Part shown: positions 22,146 through 29,121 of the stretch, in pieces
Numbering within the stretch: the stretch's first letter is position 1
How the letters are laid out: each line of letters starts with the position of its first letter
Origin: Thermomicrobium sp.
GTDB lineage: Bacteria; Chloroflexota; Chloroflexia; Thermomicrobiales; Thermomicrobiaceae
Direction of reading: 5' to 3'
NCBI GenBank assembly: GCA_026419575.1
Contig: JANZZC010000153.1
Coordinates: 1 to 33,826, forward strand
DNA: 33,826 nucleotides
Translations under genes and position numbers: made by a program
Notes under the pieces: generated by a model
Told to the model about the DNA's origin: nothing
Database searches by the model: none
Seen by the model: the letters and a program-made list of their open reading frames with translations, nothing else

Positions 22146-23861
22146 TCAGCGAGCAGCGATGCCGGCCTCGATCGGGCAGACACCGGCCCGGCAACGACGC
22201 TCCGTCACGTGCTCGAGGAACTCTTCCTGGAACCGCTCCAACATACCCAGGAGCGGCATCGGCGCCACTTGCCCGAGACCACAGAGCGAGAGCTCGATGA
22301 TGTGCTTGCTCGCGTAGCGGATGATGTCCAGATCCTCCGGCCGCCCGTATCCGTAACGGATACGGTCCAGGATTTCGACCAGTGCCGGTGTCCCCAGTCG
22401 GCAGGGAGTGCACTTTCCGCACGACTCGTACCGACTGAAGCCGACCAGGTAGCGCGCGAAGTCGACGGCGCAGACCGACTCGTCGAAGACGACGAAGCCT
22501 CCCGACCCCAGCATCCCACCGAGCGGCGTGAGGGAGTCGAAGTCGACCGGGACGTCCAGCTCGTCTTCGCGCAGGGGACCGGCCGAGACGCCGCCGGTCT
22601 GCACCCCCTTGAACCGGTACCCAGGACGCATGCCACCGAACACATCGAAGATCAGGGAGCGCATCGAGATACCGAGCTCGACCTCGGCGACTCCGAGGTA
22701 CCGTACGGGGCCCTGCATCGTGATGAGCTTCGTACCGGTGCTTTCCTTCGTCCCGAGACTGGCGTACCAACTGCCGCCGTTGCGGATGATCGCTGGCACG
22801 GACGCGAAGGTTTCGGTGTTGTTCAGCACCGTCGGGCGACGCCAGAGTCCCTCTTCGACCGAGCGCGGAGGCTTCGTTCGCGGCTGTCCGCGCTGCCCCA
22901 TGATGGCGTACATGAGCGCCGAGCCTTCGCCGCAGATGTAGGCGCCCCCCCCTGTCCGCACGCGGACGTGGCAGGAAAAGCCACTGCCCAGGATGTCATC
23001 GCCCAAGAGCCCGAGCTCGTACGCCTGCTCGACCGCCCGTTGGAAGCGGCGGAGCGCCAGCGCATGTTCACCGCCGATGTAGTTGTAGCCGTACGGTGTT
23101 TCGAGCGCATAGCAGCCGATGAGCAAGCCCTCGAGGACCAGATGGGGATTCGTCTCGAGCAAGCGCCGGTCCTTGAAAACGTTCGGTTCCCCTTCGTGAC
23201 TGTTGACGACGACGTATTTGGGCCAGGCCGGCGTTCGCCGCCCGCTTTCCCATTTGATCCCCGCAGGGAAGCCGGCTCCACCGCGGCCGCGGAGATTCGA
23301 CGCTTTCACTTCCGCCACGACTTCGTCCGGCGTCATCTCGAAGAGCGCTCGCAGGAAGGCCCGGTACCCTCCCACGGCGATGTACTCTTCGATCGACTCC
23401 GGATCGATGACGCCGGCATGCTCGAACAGGATGCGGCGCTGCGCACGCAGGAACGGATGCGCCTGCAAGGGCGGAATCCCCTGCCAAGCCTCGGGGGCAC
23501 GCACCCCCAACACCCACTCGGGGCGCCATTCGCCTCGGCGCAAACTGTCGAGGAGCTCGGGAACCCGGTCGGTCGTCACCCAGCCGTAGACGATCGGCGG
23601 CGAGCCAGGCGGTTTGATCTCGATGAACGGCTCGGCGAAGCACCAACCGGCACAGCCGACGCGTCGGAGCACTGCCGGGATATGTCCCTCGGACAGGACC
23701 AGCTCGAGGTGCTTGTACGTCTCCAATGCACCCTTCGCGATGCTGCACTCGCTGATGCCCACCGAGATCACCCAGTGGTCGCCCGCCCAGAGTTCGTCCC
23801 ACTTCGCCCTAGCTGCCGCCGTAAACGCCTCGAACGCGGCCCGATCAGTGAGCACCGCCAT
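22146..23861 (-). CDS. NuoF/HoxF-like NADH-binding subunit with N-terminal thioredoxin-like ferredoxin domain
   Basis: 571-residue flavoprotein that oxidises NADH and passes electrons through FMN and iron-sulfur clusters. Residues 1-120 are a thioredoxin-like 2Fe-2S-type domain that keeps Cys39 (ISECSIAKGA), Cys70 and Cys74 (VGCAGWCFAEP). From about 130 on is the 51 kDa subunit: FMN motif LRGRGGAGFPAGIKW, NSHEGEPNVFKDRRLLE, CGEGSALMYAIMG, and the 4Fe-4S site SCGKCTPCRLGT plus SLCGLGQ. The fusion is typical of hydrogenase and formate dehydrogenase diaphorases, and of some complex I forms. Only three Cys are seen in the N-terminal domain, so a complete 2Fe-2S site is doubtful. The ATG at 23861 follows GGAGGAG and overlaps the nuoE-like end by 17 bases. 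No nuoG, hydrogenase or formate dehydrogenase genes adjoin it. Confidence 0.88.
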   Translation of the reverse strand: MAVLTDRAAFEAFTAAARAKWDELWAGDHWVISVGISECSIAKGALETYKHLELVLSEGHIPAVLRRVGCAGWCFAEPFIEIKPPGSPPIVYGWVTTDRVPELLDSLRRGEWRPEWVLGVRAPEAWQGIPPLQAHPFLRAQRRILFEHAGVIDPESIEEYIAVGGYRAFLRALFEMTPDEVVAEVKASNLRGRGGAGFPAGIKWESGRRTPAWPKYVVVNSHEGEPNVFKDRRLLETNPHLVLEGLLIGCYALETPYGYNYIGGEHALALRRFQRAVEQAYELGLLGDDILGSGFSCHVRVRTGGGAYICGEGSALMYAIMGQRGQPRTKPPRSVEEGLWRRPTVLNNTETFASVPAIIRNGGSWYASLGTKESTGTKLITMQGPVRYLGVAEVELGISMRSLIFDVFGGMRPGYRFKGVQTGGVSAGPLREDELDVPVDFDSLTPLGGMLGSGGFVVFDESVCAVDFARYLVGFSRYESCGKCTPCRLGTPALVEILDRIRYGYGRPEDLDIIRYASKHIIELSLCGLGQVAPMPLLGMLERFQEEFLEHVTERRCRAGVCPIEAGIAAR

Positions 23862-24384
23862 TGTTCTCCTCCGCTCCGCTTCTCAGCCGCTCGATCAACG
23901 CACGCATCCCCTCGACGTTCAGTCCACCGAGATACGCGCGGTGATCGAGCTGAGCAGCCGGTGCGAGATCGCAGACGCCGAGGCAACCGTTGAAGACGTG
24001 GACACTCAGGGTTCCGTCGGATGTATCCCCATGTTCGTCCATTCCGTACTCTTCGCGCAGGAGCTCGACCAGACGTCCCGCGCCAGCCACATAGCACGCA
24101 GCACCGTAGCACAGCCAGAGAAAGTGCCGTTGAGGCGGCCGAGTGCGGAAGTCCGCGTAGAAGGTGAGTAGACCGTACACCCGATTGATCGTCACTCCGA
24201 GGTGTTCCGCGATCGCCTCAGCTGCTTCCGGTGGAACCCAACCGTACAAACGCTGCGCTTCCTGGCATGCGCTCACGATCAGTTCCTGGGCCTCTTGGTG
24301 ATCGCGCGGTCGATAGCGCTCCTCGAGGATACGGCGCAATGGTTCGAGGTCGACCGTCGTCCGCCGCGGAACCTTGAGCTCCAT
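23845..24384 (-). CDS. NuoE-like 2Fe-2S subunit of an NADH diaphorase
   Basis: 179 residues of the complex I 24 kDa/HoxE family. The N-terminal helical part includes EAQELIVSACQEAQRLYGWVPPEAAEAIAEHLGV. The thioredoxin-like part has the four cluster ligands: Cys92 and Cys97 in LCYGAACYVAG and Cys134 and Cys138 in FNGCLGVCDLAPA, the standard x4 and x3 spacing. The ATG at 24384 has GGAAGGA upstream. It forms a two-gene unit with the nuoF-like gene and together they make an NADH-oxidising module. The acceptor complex is not encoded nearby, so complex I, hydrogenase or formate dehydrogenase association is undecided. Confidence 0.9.
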   Translation of the reverse strand: MELKVPRRTTVDLEPLRRILEERYRPRDHQEAQELIVSACQEAQRLYGWVPPEAAEAIAEHLGVTINRVYGLLTFYADFRTRPPQRHFLWLCYGAACYVAGAGRLVELLREEYGMDEHGDTSDGTLSVHVFNGCLGVCDLAPAAQLDHRAYLGGLNVEGMRALIERLRSGAEENNGGAH

Positions 24385-24419
24385 TCGCCTATCCTTCCAG
24401 CAGTGACGCCCCGCCGGCC

Positions 24420-24425
24420 AGTATA
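24420..24425 (-). promoter_or_regulatory. Possible -10 element of the nuoE-nuoF-like pair
   Basis: TATACT on the minus strand (24425-24420) lies about 36 bases before the ATG at 24384. No convincing -35 box is seen. Confidence 0.35.
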
Positions 24426-24508
24426 CCGCTGCGCCGCACCGCTCGCGGGCAGGCCTGCACGGTCGACGCGCCGTGCCGCCGGGTCGTCGATGCCGCTGTT
24501 CCCCGGGT

Positions 24509-24517
24509 TGCTATACT
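24509..24517 (+). promoter_or_regulatory. Extended -10 promoter of the DUF1992 gene
   Basis: TGC followed by TATACT (24512-24517) is a good extended -10 element, 26 bases before the ATG at 24544. The -35 region is weak, as is common for extended -10 promoters. Confidence 0.48.
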
Positions 24518-24543
24518 TGCGTCGAGCACACGGGAGTTCTTCG

Positions 24544-24990
24544 ATGTTCTGGTTGGATCGTCTCGTCGAGGAACGGATCCGTACCGCCCAGGAGCAAGGA
24601 GCGTTCCGTAACTTGCCCGGTGAAGGTCGCCCGCTTCCTCCCGACGACGAACCGCTCAGCGAAACTTGGGCGGCGCATCGGCTCCTCAAGAAGCACCAGC
24701 TGCTTCCCGATTGGTTGCAGCTCCGCAAGGAAATCTACGCAGAACGCCAGCTGGTGCGGCAGGCTTGGGAGGAATACTGGCGAGCCGCAGAGTCGGGCAC
24801 CCCTGACGATCCGGCTCACGCCGCCGTACTCCGCCGGTTGGCTTGGCGCTACCGGGAACTCGCTCGTGCCATCAACCGGAAGATCGACCAGCACAATCTC
24901 CGCTGCCCGTCGATGGCTCACGAACTCGTGCGGTTTCCCGAGGATATGATCGAGCGGGAGTGGCGACGACGCGGCGTCTCGCCGCCATGA
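24544..24990 (+). CDS. DUF1992 (DnaJ subfamily C member 28 conserved domain) protein
   Basis: 148 residues that start with the DUF1992 core: LVEERIRTAQEQGAFRNLPGEGRPLPPDDEP, then AHRLLKKHQLLPDWLQLRKEI. The rest is a charged helical tail with EREWRRRG at the end. In eukaryotes this domain follows a J domain in DNAJC28; bacterial copies stand alone, as here, with no J domain. Its role is not established. The ATG at 24544 has GGGAG 7 bases upstream. It is a single gene, with its own promoter, between the nuoE-like gene (divergent) and the zinc-ribbon gene (convergent, 13 bases). Confidence 0.85.
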   Translation: MFWLDRLVEERIRTAQEQGAFRNLPGEGRPLPPDDEPLSETWAAHRLLKKHQLLPDWLQLRKEIYAERQLVRQAWEEYWRAAESGTPDDPAHAAVLRRLAWRYRELARAINRKIDQHNLRCPSMAHELVRFPEDMIEREWRRRGVSPP

Positions 24991-25003
24991 GGGTGCTCAC
25001 GCA

Positions 25004-25333
25004 CTAATCGTTGGTCCGCAGTCCACCACGGTACCCGAAGAGTTGCTGGAAATCTCCATCGAAGTGTTCGAGGAACTCGCGGATTTCCTCGACATCGCGA
25101 TCCGTGACCGGCTCGTCCCGAACCGGCGCCGCACTTTCGAGCTGCTCCTCGTCGATGACCGCTGCGATGAGACTCGACGCTCCGCAATACTGGCAAGTCA
25201 AACGGAACGCCCAGGTCGACCGCGAGCGTCCCAGTGCCTGCAGATCCTCGATCGTGAAGCGTTGGCCGCACACGGCACACCGCTCGACCAGGTTGAGGAC
25301 GATCGCACGAACCTTTTCCCAACGCGGATCCAT
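25004..25333 (-). CDS. Small zinc-ribbon-like protein, function unknown
   Basis: 109 residues. Two CxxC pairs (Cys19/Cys22 in RCAVCGQ and Cys47/Cys50 in TCQYCGAS) are 24 residues apart, a zinc-ribbon pattern. The C-terminal half is acidic and helical (DVEEIREFLEHFDGDFQQLFG) and resembles proteins that bind a partner rather than an enzyme. I do not recognise a named family. It is 6 bases after the bifunctional-nuclease gene, so co-translation is likely. The reading frame, spacing and ribosome site (AGTAGG region) support a real gene. Confidence 0.75.
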   Translation of the reverse strand: MDPRWEKVRAIVLNLVERCAVCGQRFTIEDLQALGRSRSTWAFRLTCQYCGASSLIAAVIDEEQLESAAPVRDEPVTDRDVEEIREFLEHFDGDFQQLFGYRGGLRTND

Positions 25334-25339
25334 CGGTAC

Positions 25340-25879
25340 CTACTTCTTGTCGAGATCGTCGAGATCGAGCGACTCGATCACCTCTCGGAAGATCGAGAGA
25401 TCCGCCTCCGAGATCTGTTCCTCCGACTCCACGCGCTCGATCTCCGGGGGCTCGATCTCGGTCTCGTTCTCGGCTTCCTCTTCCAAGCGCACGCCGGCAC
25501 GCTCCATGACCGAATCGTCCACGTAGATCGGCACCTTGGCGCGTACCGCCAAAGCGATCGCGTCGCTCGGCCGGCTGTCGATCTCGATCGTCCGACCGTT
25601 CATCGTGAGAACGATCCGGGCGTAGAAAATCTCCTGAGATAGATCGGTCACCGCGACCTCGCGGATCTCGGCCCCGAGTTCGTCGATCACTGTCCGGAGC
25701 AGGTCGTACGGCAAGGGACGAGCCGGGGTCACGCCTTGGAGCGCCATCGCGATCGCTTCGGCCTCGAACGGCCCGATCCAAATCGGCAGATGCCGATCGC
25801 CGTGCACCTCCTTGAGCAGGACGACCCGATGTTGTGTCACGAGGCTGACACGAATGCTATCGACGACCGTTTCGATCAT
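25340..25879 (-). CDS. Bifunctional nuclease-family protein (DUF151/BFN)
   Basis: 179 residues of the BFN domain family. Plant BBD1 and Thermotoga TM0160-like relatives have nuclease activity or structural data, but a bacterial role is not settled. The motifs are VHGDRHLPIWIGPFEAEAIAMALQG, RPLPYDLLRTVIDELGAE, IFYARIVL and IDSRPSDAIALAVRAKVPIYVDDSVME. The C-terminal 45 residues are very acidic. The ATG at 25879 is chosen over the GTG at 25888 because AAGG of GGAGGAAGG lies 8 bases before it. A promoter at 25967-25995 sits at the end of lepB. The zinc-ribbon gene follows directly. Confidence 0.88.
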   Translation of the reverse strand: MIETVVDSIRVSLVTQHRVVLLKEVHGDRHLPIWIGPFEAEAIAMALQGVTPARPLPYDLLRTVIDELGAEIREVAVTDLSQEIFYARIVLTMNGRTIEIDSRPSDAIALAVRAKVPIYVDDSVMERAGVRLEEEAENETEIEPPEIERVESEEQISEADLSIFREVIESLDLDDLDKK

Positions 25880-25966
25880 ACCCTGCACCTTCCTCCGGCA
25901 CGATCAGAATTTCGTACAGGGCGTCCTCCGGCCCCACCGCCCGTTTGTCCCCGATGCGTCAACTCG

Positions 25967-25995
25967 ATTCTACACCCCGCACCGGTTCACTCCAA
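25967..25995 (-). promoter_or_regulatory. Promoter of the BFN/zinc-ribbon pair
   Basis: On the minus strand TTGGAG (25995-25990) and TAGAAT (25972-25967) are exactly 17 bases apart. The -35 box lies in the last codons of lepB. The predicted start near 25960 leaves an 80-base leader before the ATG at 25879. Confidence 0.52.
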
Positions 25996-26655
25996 GGCAT
26001 AGGCCGGCGTGGTCAAGATCTTCGCTTCCTCCGGTGGCCAGTACGTCAACCAGGCCTTACCGATGATCGACGAGAGCGGGATCGCGCCGAAGACCCGCGA
26101 GTCGCTCGAGTTGTTTCGGTTGTCGCCCATCACGAACACGTGCCCGGGTTCGACGACGTATTCGTGATCGAGGGTCATCCCCCGCCACACGGTGGGCTCG
26201 CTCAGATACGGCTCGACGAGGCGCTTGCCATCGATGTAGACAGATCCGTTCCGGATCTCGACATGCTCACCGGGTAAAGCGATGATACGCTTCACGTAGG
26301 GTTCGCTCCCGCCATTGGGAGGGTGGAAGACCACGATATCCCCCCGCCTCGGCTGCCCGAAGGGATACCAGGTCCAGGTCGGATCGACCGACAATCCGGG
26401 AACCCAGGCCAACCACTGGCCGAGCGGGATACCCATGTAGGCGCGGCGGTTCACGATGAGCATTTCGCCGTTGTGCAGTGTCGGCTCCATGCTCGATCCG
26501 TCGACACGGTAGTTGAGGATGACGCCGCGGATGGCCACGAACAGTACAAGCGCAATGAGCAGCGTTTCCGCGATGTCCCAGGCGAGCGAGCGCCGTCGTA
26601 CTGCCCGACCTTCGGCTGTCGACCACCGCTCCGATTCACCAGTAACCTGCGTCAT
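25987..26655 (-). CDS. lepB: Signal peptidase I
   Basis: Membrane protease that removes signal peptides from exported proteins. One N-terminal transmembrane segment lies at about residues 27-46 (DIAETLLIALVLFVAIRGVI). The catalytic Ser55 is in VDGSSMEPTLHNGEML and the general-base Lys122 in YVKRIIALPGEHVEI. The box E motif VMGDNRNNSSDSRVFG and the ending KAWLTYWPP follow. Length of 222 residues is normal. The ATG at 26655 has a weak GGGCGG site; the longer open frame upstream is antisense to the kinase gene. Its -10 box TATAAT (26700-26695) lies 40 bases upstream. It works downstream of both Sec (secG) and Tat (tatA) genes in this window. Confidence 0.93.
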   Translation of the reverse strand: MTQVTGESERWSTAEGRAVRRRSLAWDIAETLLIALVLFVAIRGVILNYRVDGSSMEPTLHNGEMLIVNRRAYMGIPLGQWLAWVPGLSVDPTWTWYPFGQPRRGDIVVFHPPNGGSEPYVKRIIALPGEHVEIRNGSVYIDGKRLVEPYLSEPTVWRGMTLDHEYVVEPGHVFVMGDNRNNSSDSRVFGAIPLSSIIGKAWLTYWPPEEAKILTTPAYALE

Positions 26656-26694
26656 CCGATGCCGCCCTACTTCATCGCGATCGTCCGGCCGCCG

Positions 26695-26700
26695 ATTATA
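26695..26700 (-). promoter_or_regulatory. Consensus -10 element of lepB
   Basis: TATAAT on the minus strand (26700-26695), 40 bases before the ATG at 26655, with no good -35. The plus strand reads TATATC at 26697-26702, which might serve the kinase gene, but that match is weak. Confidence 0.45.
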
Positions 26701-26742
26701 TCCTGCGGAATGCGTCTGGGCTGCGAACGACGGACCGGTGCC

Positions 26743-28614
26743 ATGGAACTTACGGAAGGAACCCGACTCGCCGGACGCTATCGGATTCTGCGCCCACTCG
26801 GGCATGGGGGCATGAGCACCGTCTTTCTCGCCGGCGACGAACACTTTCCGCACGTCGAGCGGCACTGCGCCATCAAGATCATGCGCGCCAGCGAGGACCC
26901 GACCCTCGCCGAGCTCCAGCGTGCCGCATTCGAGCGCGAAGCGAGCCTGCTGGCGACCCTCCGCCATCCGGCGATCCCCGAGGTGTACGATTATTTCGTC
27001 GGAGACAGTCGCTGTTGCCTCGTGCTCGAGTTCGTCGACGGTGAGGATCTCGAGCGCTTGCTCGAGCGAACGGGAAAGCCGGTTGCGGAATCCCTGCTGA
27101 TCGAGTGGACGCTTCAACTTCTCGACGTCCTCCACTTCCTGCACACGCAACGGCCGCACCCGATCGTCTTCCGGGACCTCAAACCGTCCAACATCATGCT
27201 CCGCGACGACGGGACGATCGTGTTGATCGACTTCGGTATCGCCCGACTGTTCCAGCCTGCTGCTCGCGGCACGACGATCGGCACCGAAGGCTATGCACCA
27301 CCGGAGCAGTACCGCGGCATCGCCGAGCCACGCGGCGATCTGTACGCCTTGGGCGCGACCCTCTACCACTTGGCGACCGGCATCGACCCGAGAACTCAGC
27401 CACCGTTCTCGCTCCCGGAGGTGCCTCCACGCAGCGTGAATCCGAACCTCTCGCCGGAATTTGAGCGCATCATCCTCTGTGCCCTCGCGTACGATCCGGC
27501 TGATCGCTTTCCGAGCGCCGAAGCGATGGCGCACGCCGTTCGCGCACTCGGCCATCGCTCGGATCCCGCCGCTCCCACGCCCCGACGAACCAGGGTCGTT
27601 CCGCACGACCATCACCCCACGCTCGGCGAGCGGCTGAGCATACGCTGGAGCTTCCAGACCGATGACGAGATCCGGGGTTCTCCGGCGCGAGCGGATCGAC
27701 TGATCGTCTTCGGCTCCTACGACGGCCGGATCTACGCGCTCGAGCGGGACAGCGGCCTCCTCCGCTGGCGTTTTTCCACCGGCCGAGGAATCGCCACTAC
27801 CCCCCTGTACGCCGACGGGTCGTTCGTCGTCGGCTCCGATGACGGAGCAGTTTATTGCCTCGCCGTCGAGGACGGGGCACTGCGTTGGCGCTACCGAACC
27901 GCGGGGCCGGTACGCTCCTCACCCGCGCTCGCCGGTCGCGTCGTCGTCTTCGGCAGCGACGACCGTTTTCTCTACGCCCTGGACCTGGAGACCGGTACCC
28001 CGCTCTGGCGCCGACCAGCGCGCGGCCCCGTCCGCGCGACGCCGCTCCCGCTCGGCGAGTTCGTCCTCTGCGCCGCCGACGACGGTACGGTGGCCCTCCG
28101 CTCCGCCCACGACGGACGAACGCTTTGGTGGTTGCGGCTGGACGCGCCCGTGTGGGGGAAACCGGCCCTCGTCGATGGGTGCGTCGTCGTCGCGACGATC
28201 AGCGGAACCGTCGCGAACCTCGATCTCACCGAAGGTGCGCCACGCTGGCAGCAGCAGCTACCTGACGCGTTCGTTGCAGCTCCCACGCTGGCGGCCAACA
28301 GCCTGCTCCTCGCAGGCAACGCTGGCACCGTCTTCGCTGTTCACCCGAAGACCGGCGACCGGCTCTGGGAGTTGCGGATCGGCGAACGAATCGCGAGCAC
28401 GCCGATGCCGTTCCAGAATGACCTGCTCCTCGCCACCGGCGGTGGCCGCTTGTACCGCATCGCGTTGACCGGCGAGATCGTGGCACGGAGCGAACTCGGC
28501 CCCGGTATCGTCGCGACTCCGCTCGTCGAGGCGACGACGATCTACGTCGGCATGCTTGACGGGAGCTTCCTGGCACTCGATGCAACGCTCTTGAAGGACG
28601 GAAATGCGCCATGA
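26743..28614 (+). CDS. Ser/Thr protein kinase with C-terminal PQQ-type beta-propeller
   Basis: 623-residue fusion. Residues 13-270 are a Hanks-type kinase: glycine loop LGHGGMSTVFLAG, ATP Lys45 in CAIKIM, catalytic loop VFRDLKPSNIML (Asp145, with Phe143 in place of the usual His), DFG at 163-165 and GTEGYAPPEQYRG. A Pro/Arg/His linker of about 25 residues leads to a propeller of PQQ/PknD-like blades (about 295-620), with repeated phrases such as LIVFGSYDGRIYALERDSGLLRW, VVGSDDGAVYCLAVEDGALRW and VVFGSDDRFLYALDLETGTPLW. No hydrophobic segment separates the two parts, so the protein looks cytosolic; better-known PknD proteins carry the propeller outside the membrane. Ligand and targets are unknown. 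The ATG at 26743 lacks a strong ribosome site; an ATG at 26710 is an alternative. Confidence 0.88.
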   Translation: MELTEGTRLAGRYRILRPLGHGGMSTVFLAGDEHFPHVERHCAIKIMRASEDPTLAELQRAAFEREASLLATLRHPAIPEVYDYFVGDSRCCLVLEFVDGEDLERLLERTGKPVAESLLIEWTLQLLDVLHFLHTQRPHPIVFRDLKPSNIMLRDDGTIVLIDFGIARLFQPAARGTTIGTEGYAPPEQYRGIAEPRGDLYALGATLYHLATGIDPRTQPPFSLPEVPPRSVNPNLSPEFERIILCALAYDPADRFPSAEAMAHAVRALGHRSDPAAPTPRRTRVVPHDHHPTLGERLSIRWSFQTDDEIRGSPARADRLIVFGSYDGRIYALERDSGLLRWRFSTGRGIATTPLYADGSFVVGSDDGAVYCLAVEDGALRWRYRTAGPVRSSPALAGRVVVFGSDDRFLYALDLETGTPLWRRPARGPVRATPLPLGEFVLCAADDGTVALRSAHDGRTLWWLRLDAPVWGKPALVDGCVVVATISGTVANLDLTEGAPRWQQQLPDAFVAAPTLAANSLLLAGNAGTVFAVHPKTGDRLWELRIGERIASTPMPFQNDLLLATGGGRLYRIALTGEIVARSELGPGIVATPLVEATTIYVGMLDGSFLALDATLLKDGNAP

Positions 28615-28874
28615 TCCGCGTCGTCGTGCATGTGCTGAACGAGGATCCGTTCGTCGCCGAGCTGGAAGGGCTCCCCGACCCCCGCGACCAGTACGTCGTC
28701 CTCAGGAACCCGCGGCGCCGTGACGGCAAGCGGTTGTCGACGCTCACCGACGGAGTCACAACCATTCTTTTCCCGTGGCATCGGGTGACCTTCATCGAGC
28801 TCCTCGACGACCCGTCGGGGAGGGCGGAACGGCTACTGACGATCTTCCGCGACGAACCGGGTAGCGAGGGCTGA
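28611..28874 (+). CDS. 87-residue protein coupled to the kinase gene
   Basis: Starts with an ATG that overlaps the kinase stop as ATGA. The sequence begins MIRVVVHVLNEDPFVAEL, then LPDPRDQYVVLRNPRRRDGKRL, TTILFPWHRVTFIELLDDP and a polar end. Composition and predicted strands look like a small beta-rich domain. I recognise no family. Coupling suggests it is made with the kinase, perhaps as regulator or substrate, but that is inference. It ends 1 base before the convergent tatA end. Confidence 0.7.
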   Translation: MIRVVVHVLNEDPFVAELEGLPDPRDQYVVLRNPRRRDGKRLSTLTDGVTTILFPWHRVTFIELLDDPSGRAERLLTIFRDEPGSEG

Positions 28875-28875
28875 A

Positions 28876-29058
28876 TCAACCTCGCTCCTCCGGGCGATCG
28901 GCCACCGGCTCCTTCGTCGCCGCACGGAACTCCTTGATGGTACGGCCGATCGCGCCGCCCAACTCGGGTAGGCGACTCGCACCGAAGAGGATTACGACAA
29001 TCAAGAGCACGATCGTTAGCTCTTGCCATCCGAACGAGGGGACGAGCAAAGGTACCAC
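28876..29058 (-). CDS. tatA: Twin-arginine translocase subunit TatA (short form)
   Basis: 60-residue TatA: N-terminal helix with SFGWQELTIVLLIVVILFG, hinge FGASRLPELGGAIGRTIKEFRAATKE, and a short charged tail. The GTG at 29058 is chosen because GGAAGGAG lies 8 bases upstream and it gives the typical short N-terminus; an ATG at 29094 would add an odd leader. It is the last gene of the minus-strand run from gap, 63 bases after the peptide-binding protein gene. The FGxxRLPE hinge is TatA-type. A longer paralog is at 10586-11113. Confidence 0.88.
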   Translation of the reverse strand: MVPLLVPSFGWQELTIVLLIVVILFGASRLPELGGAIGRTIKEFRAATKEPVADRPEERG

Positions 29059-29121
29059 GCCACTGACTCCTTCCAGAGGACGAGCACGTTCCATCGAGTG
29101 TACCTCAGACGGTGCACGATC

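Noticed and set aside
22083-23993. 636-codon open frame on the plus strand
   Set aside because: It is antisense to the nuoF-like gene. In GC-rich genes the opposite strand often stays open, and the translation shows no family motif.
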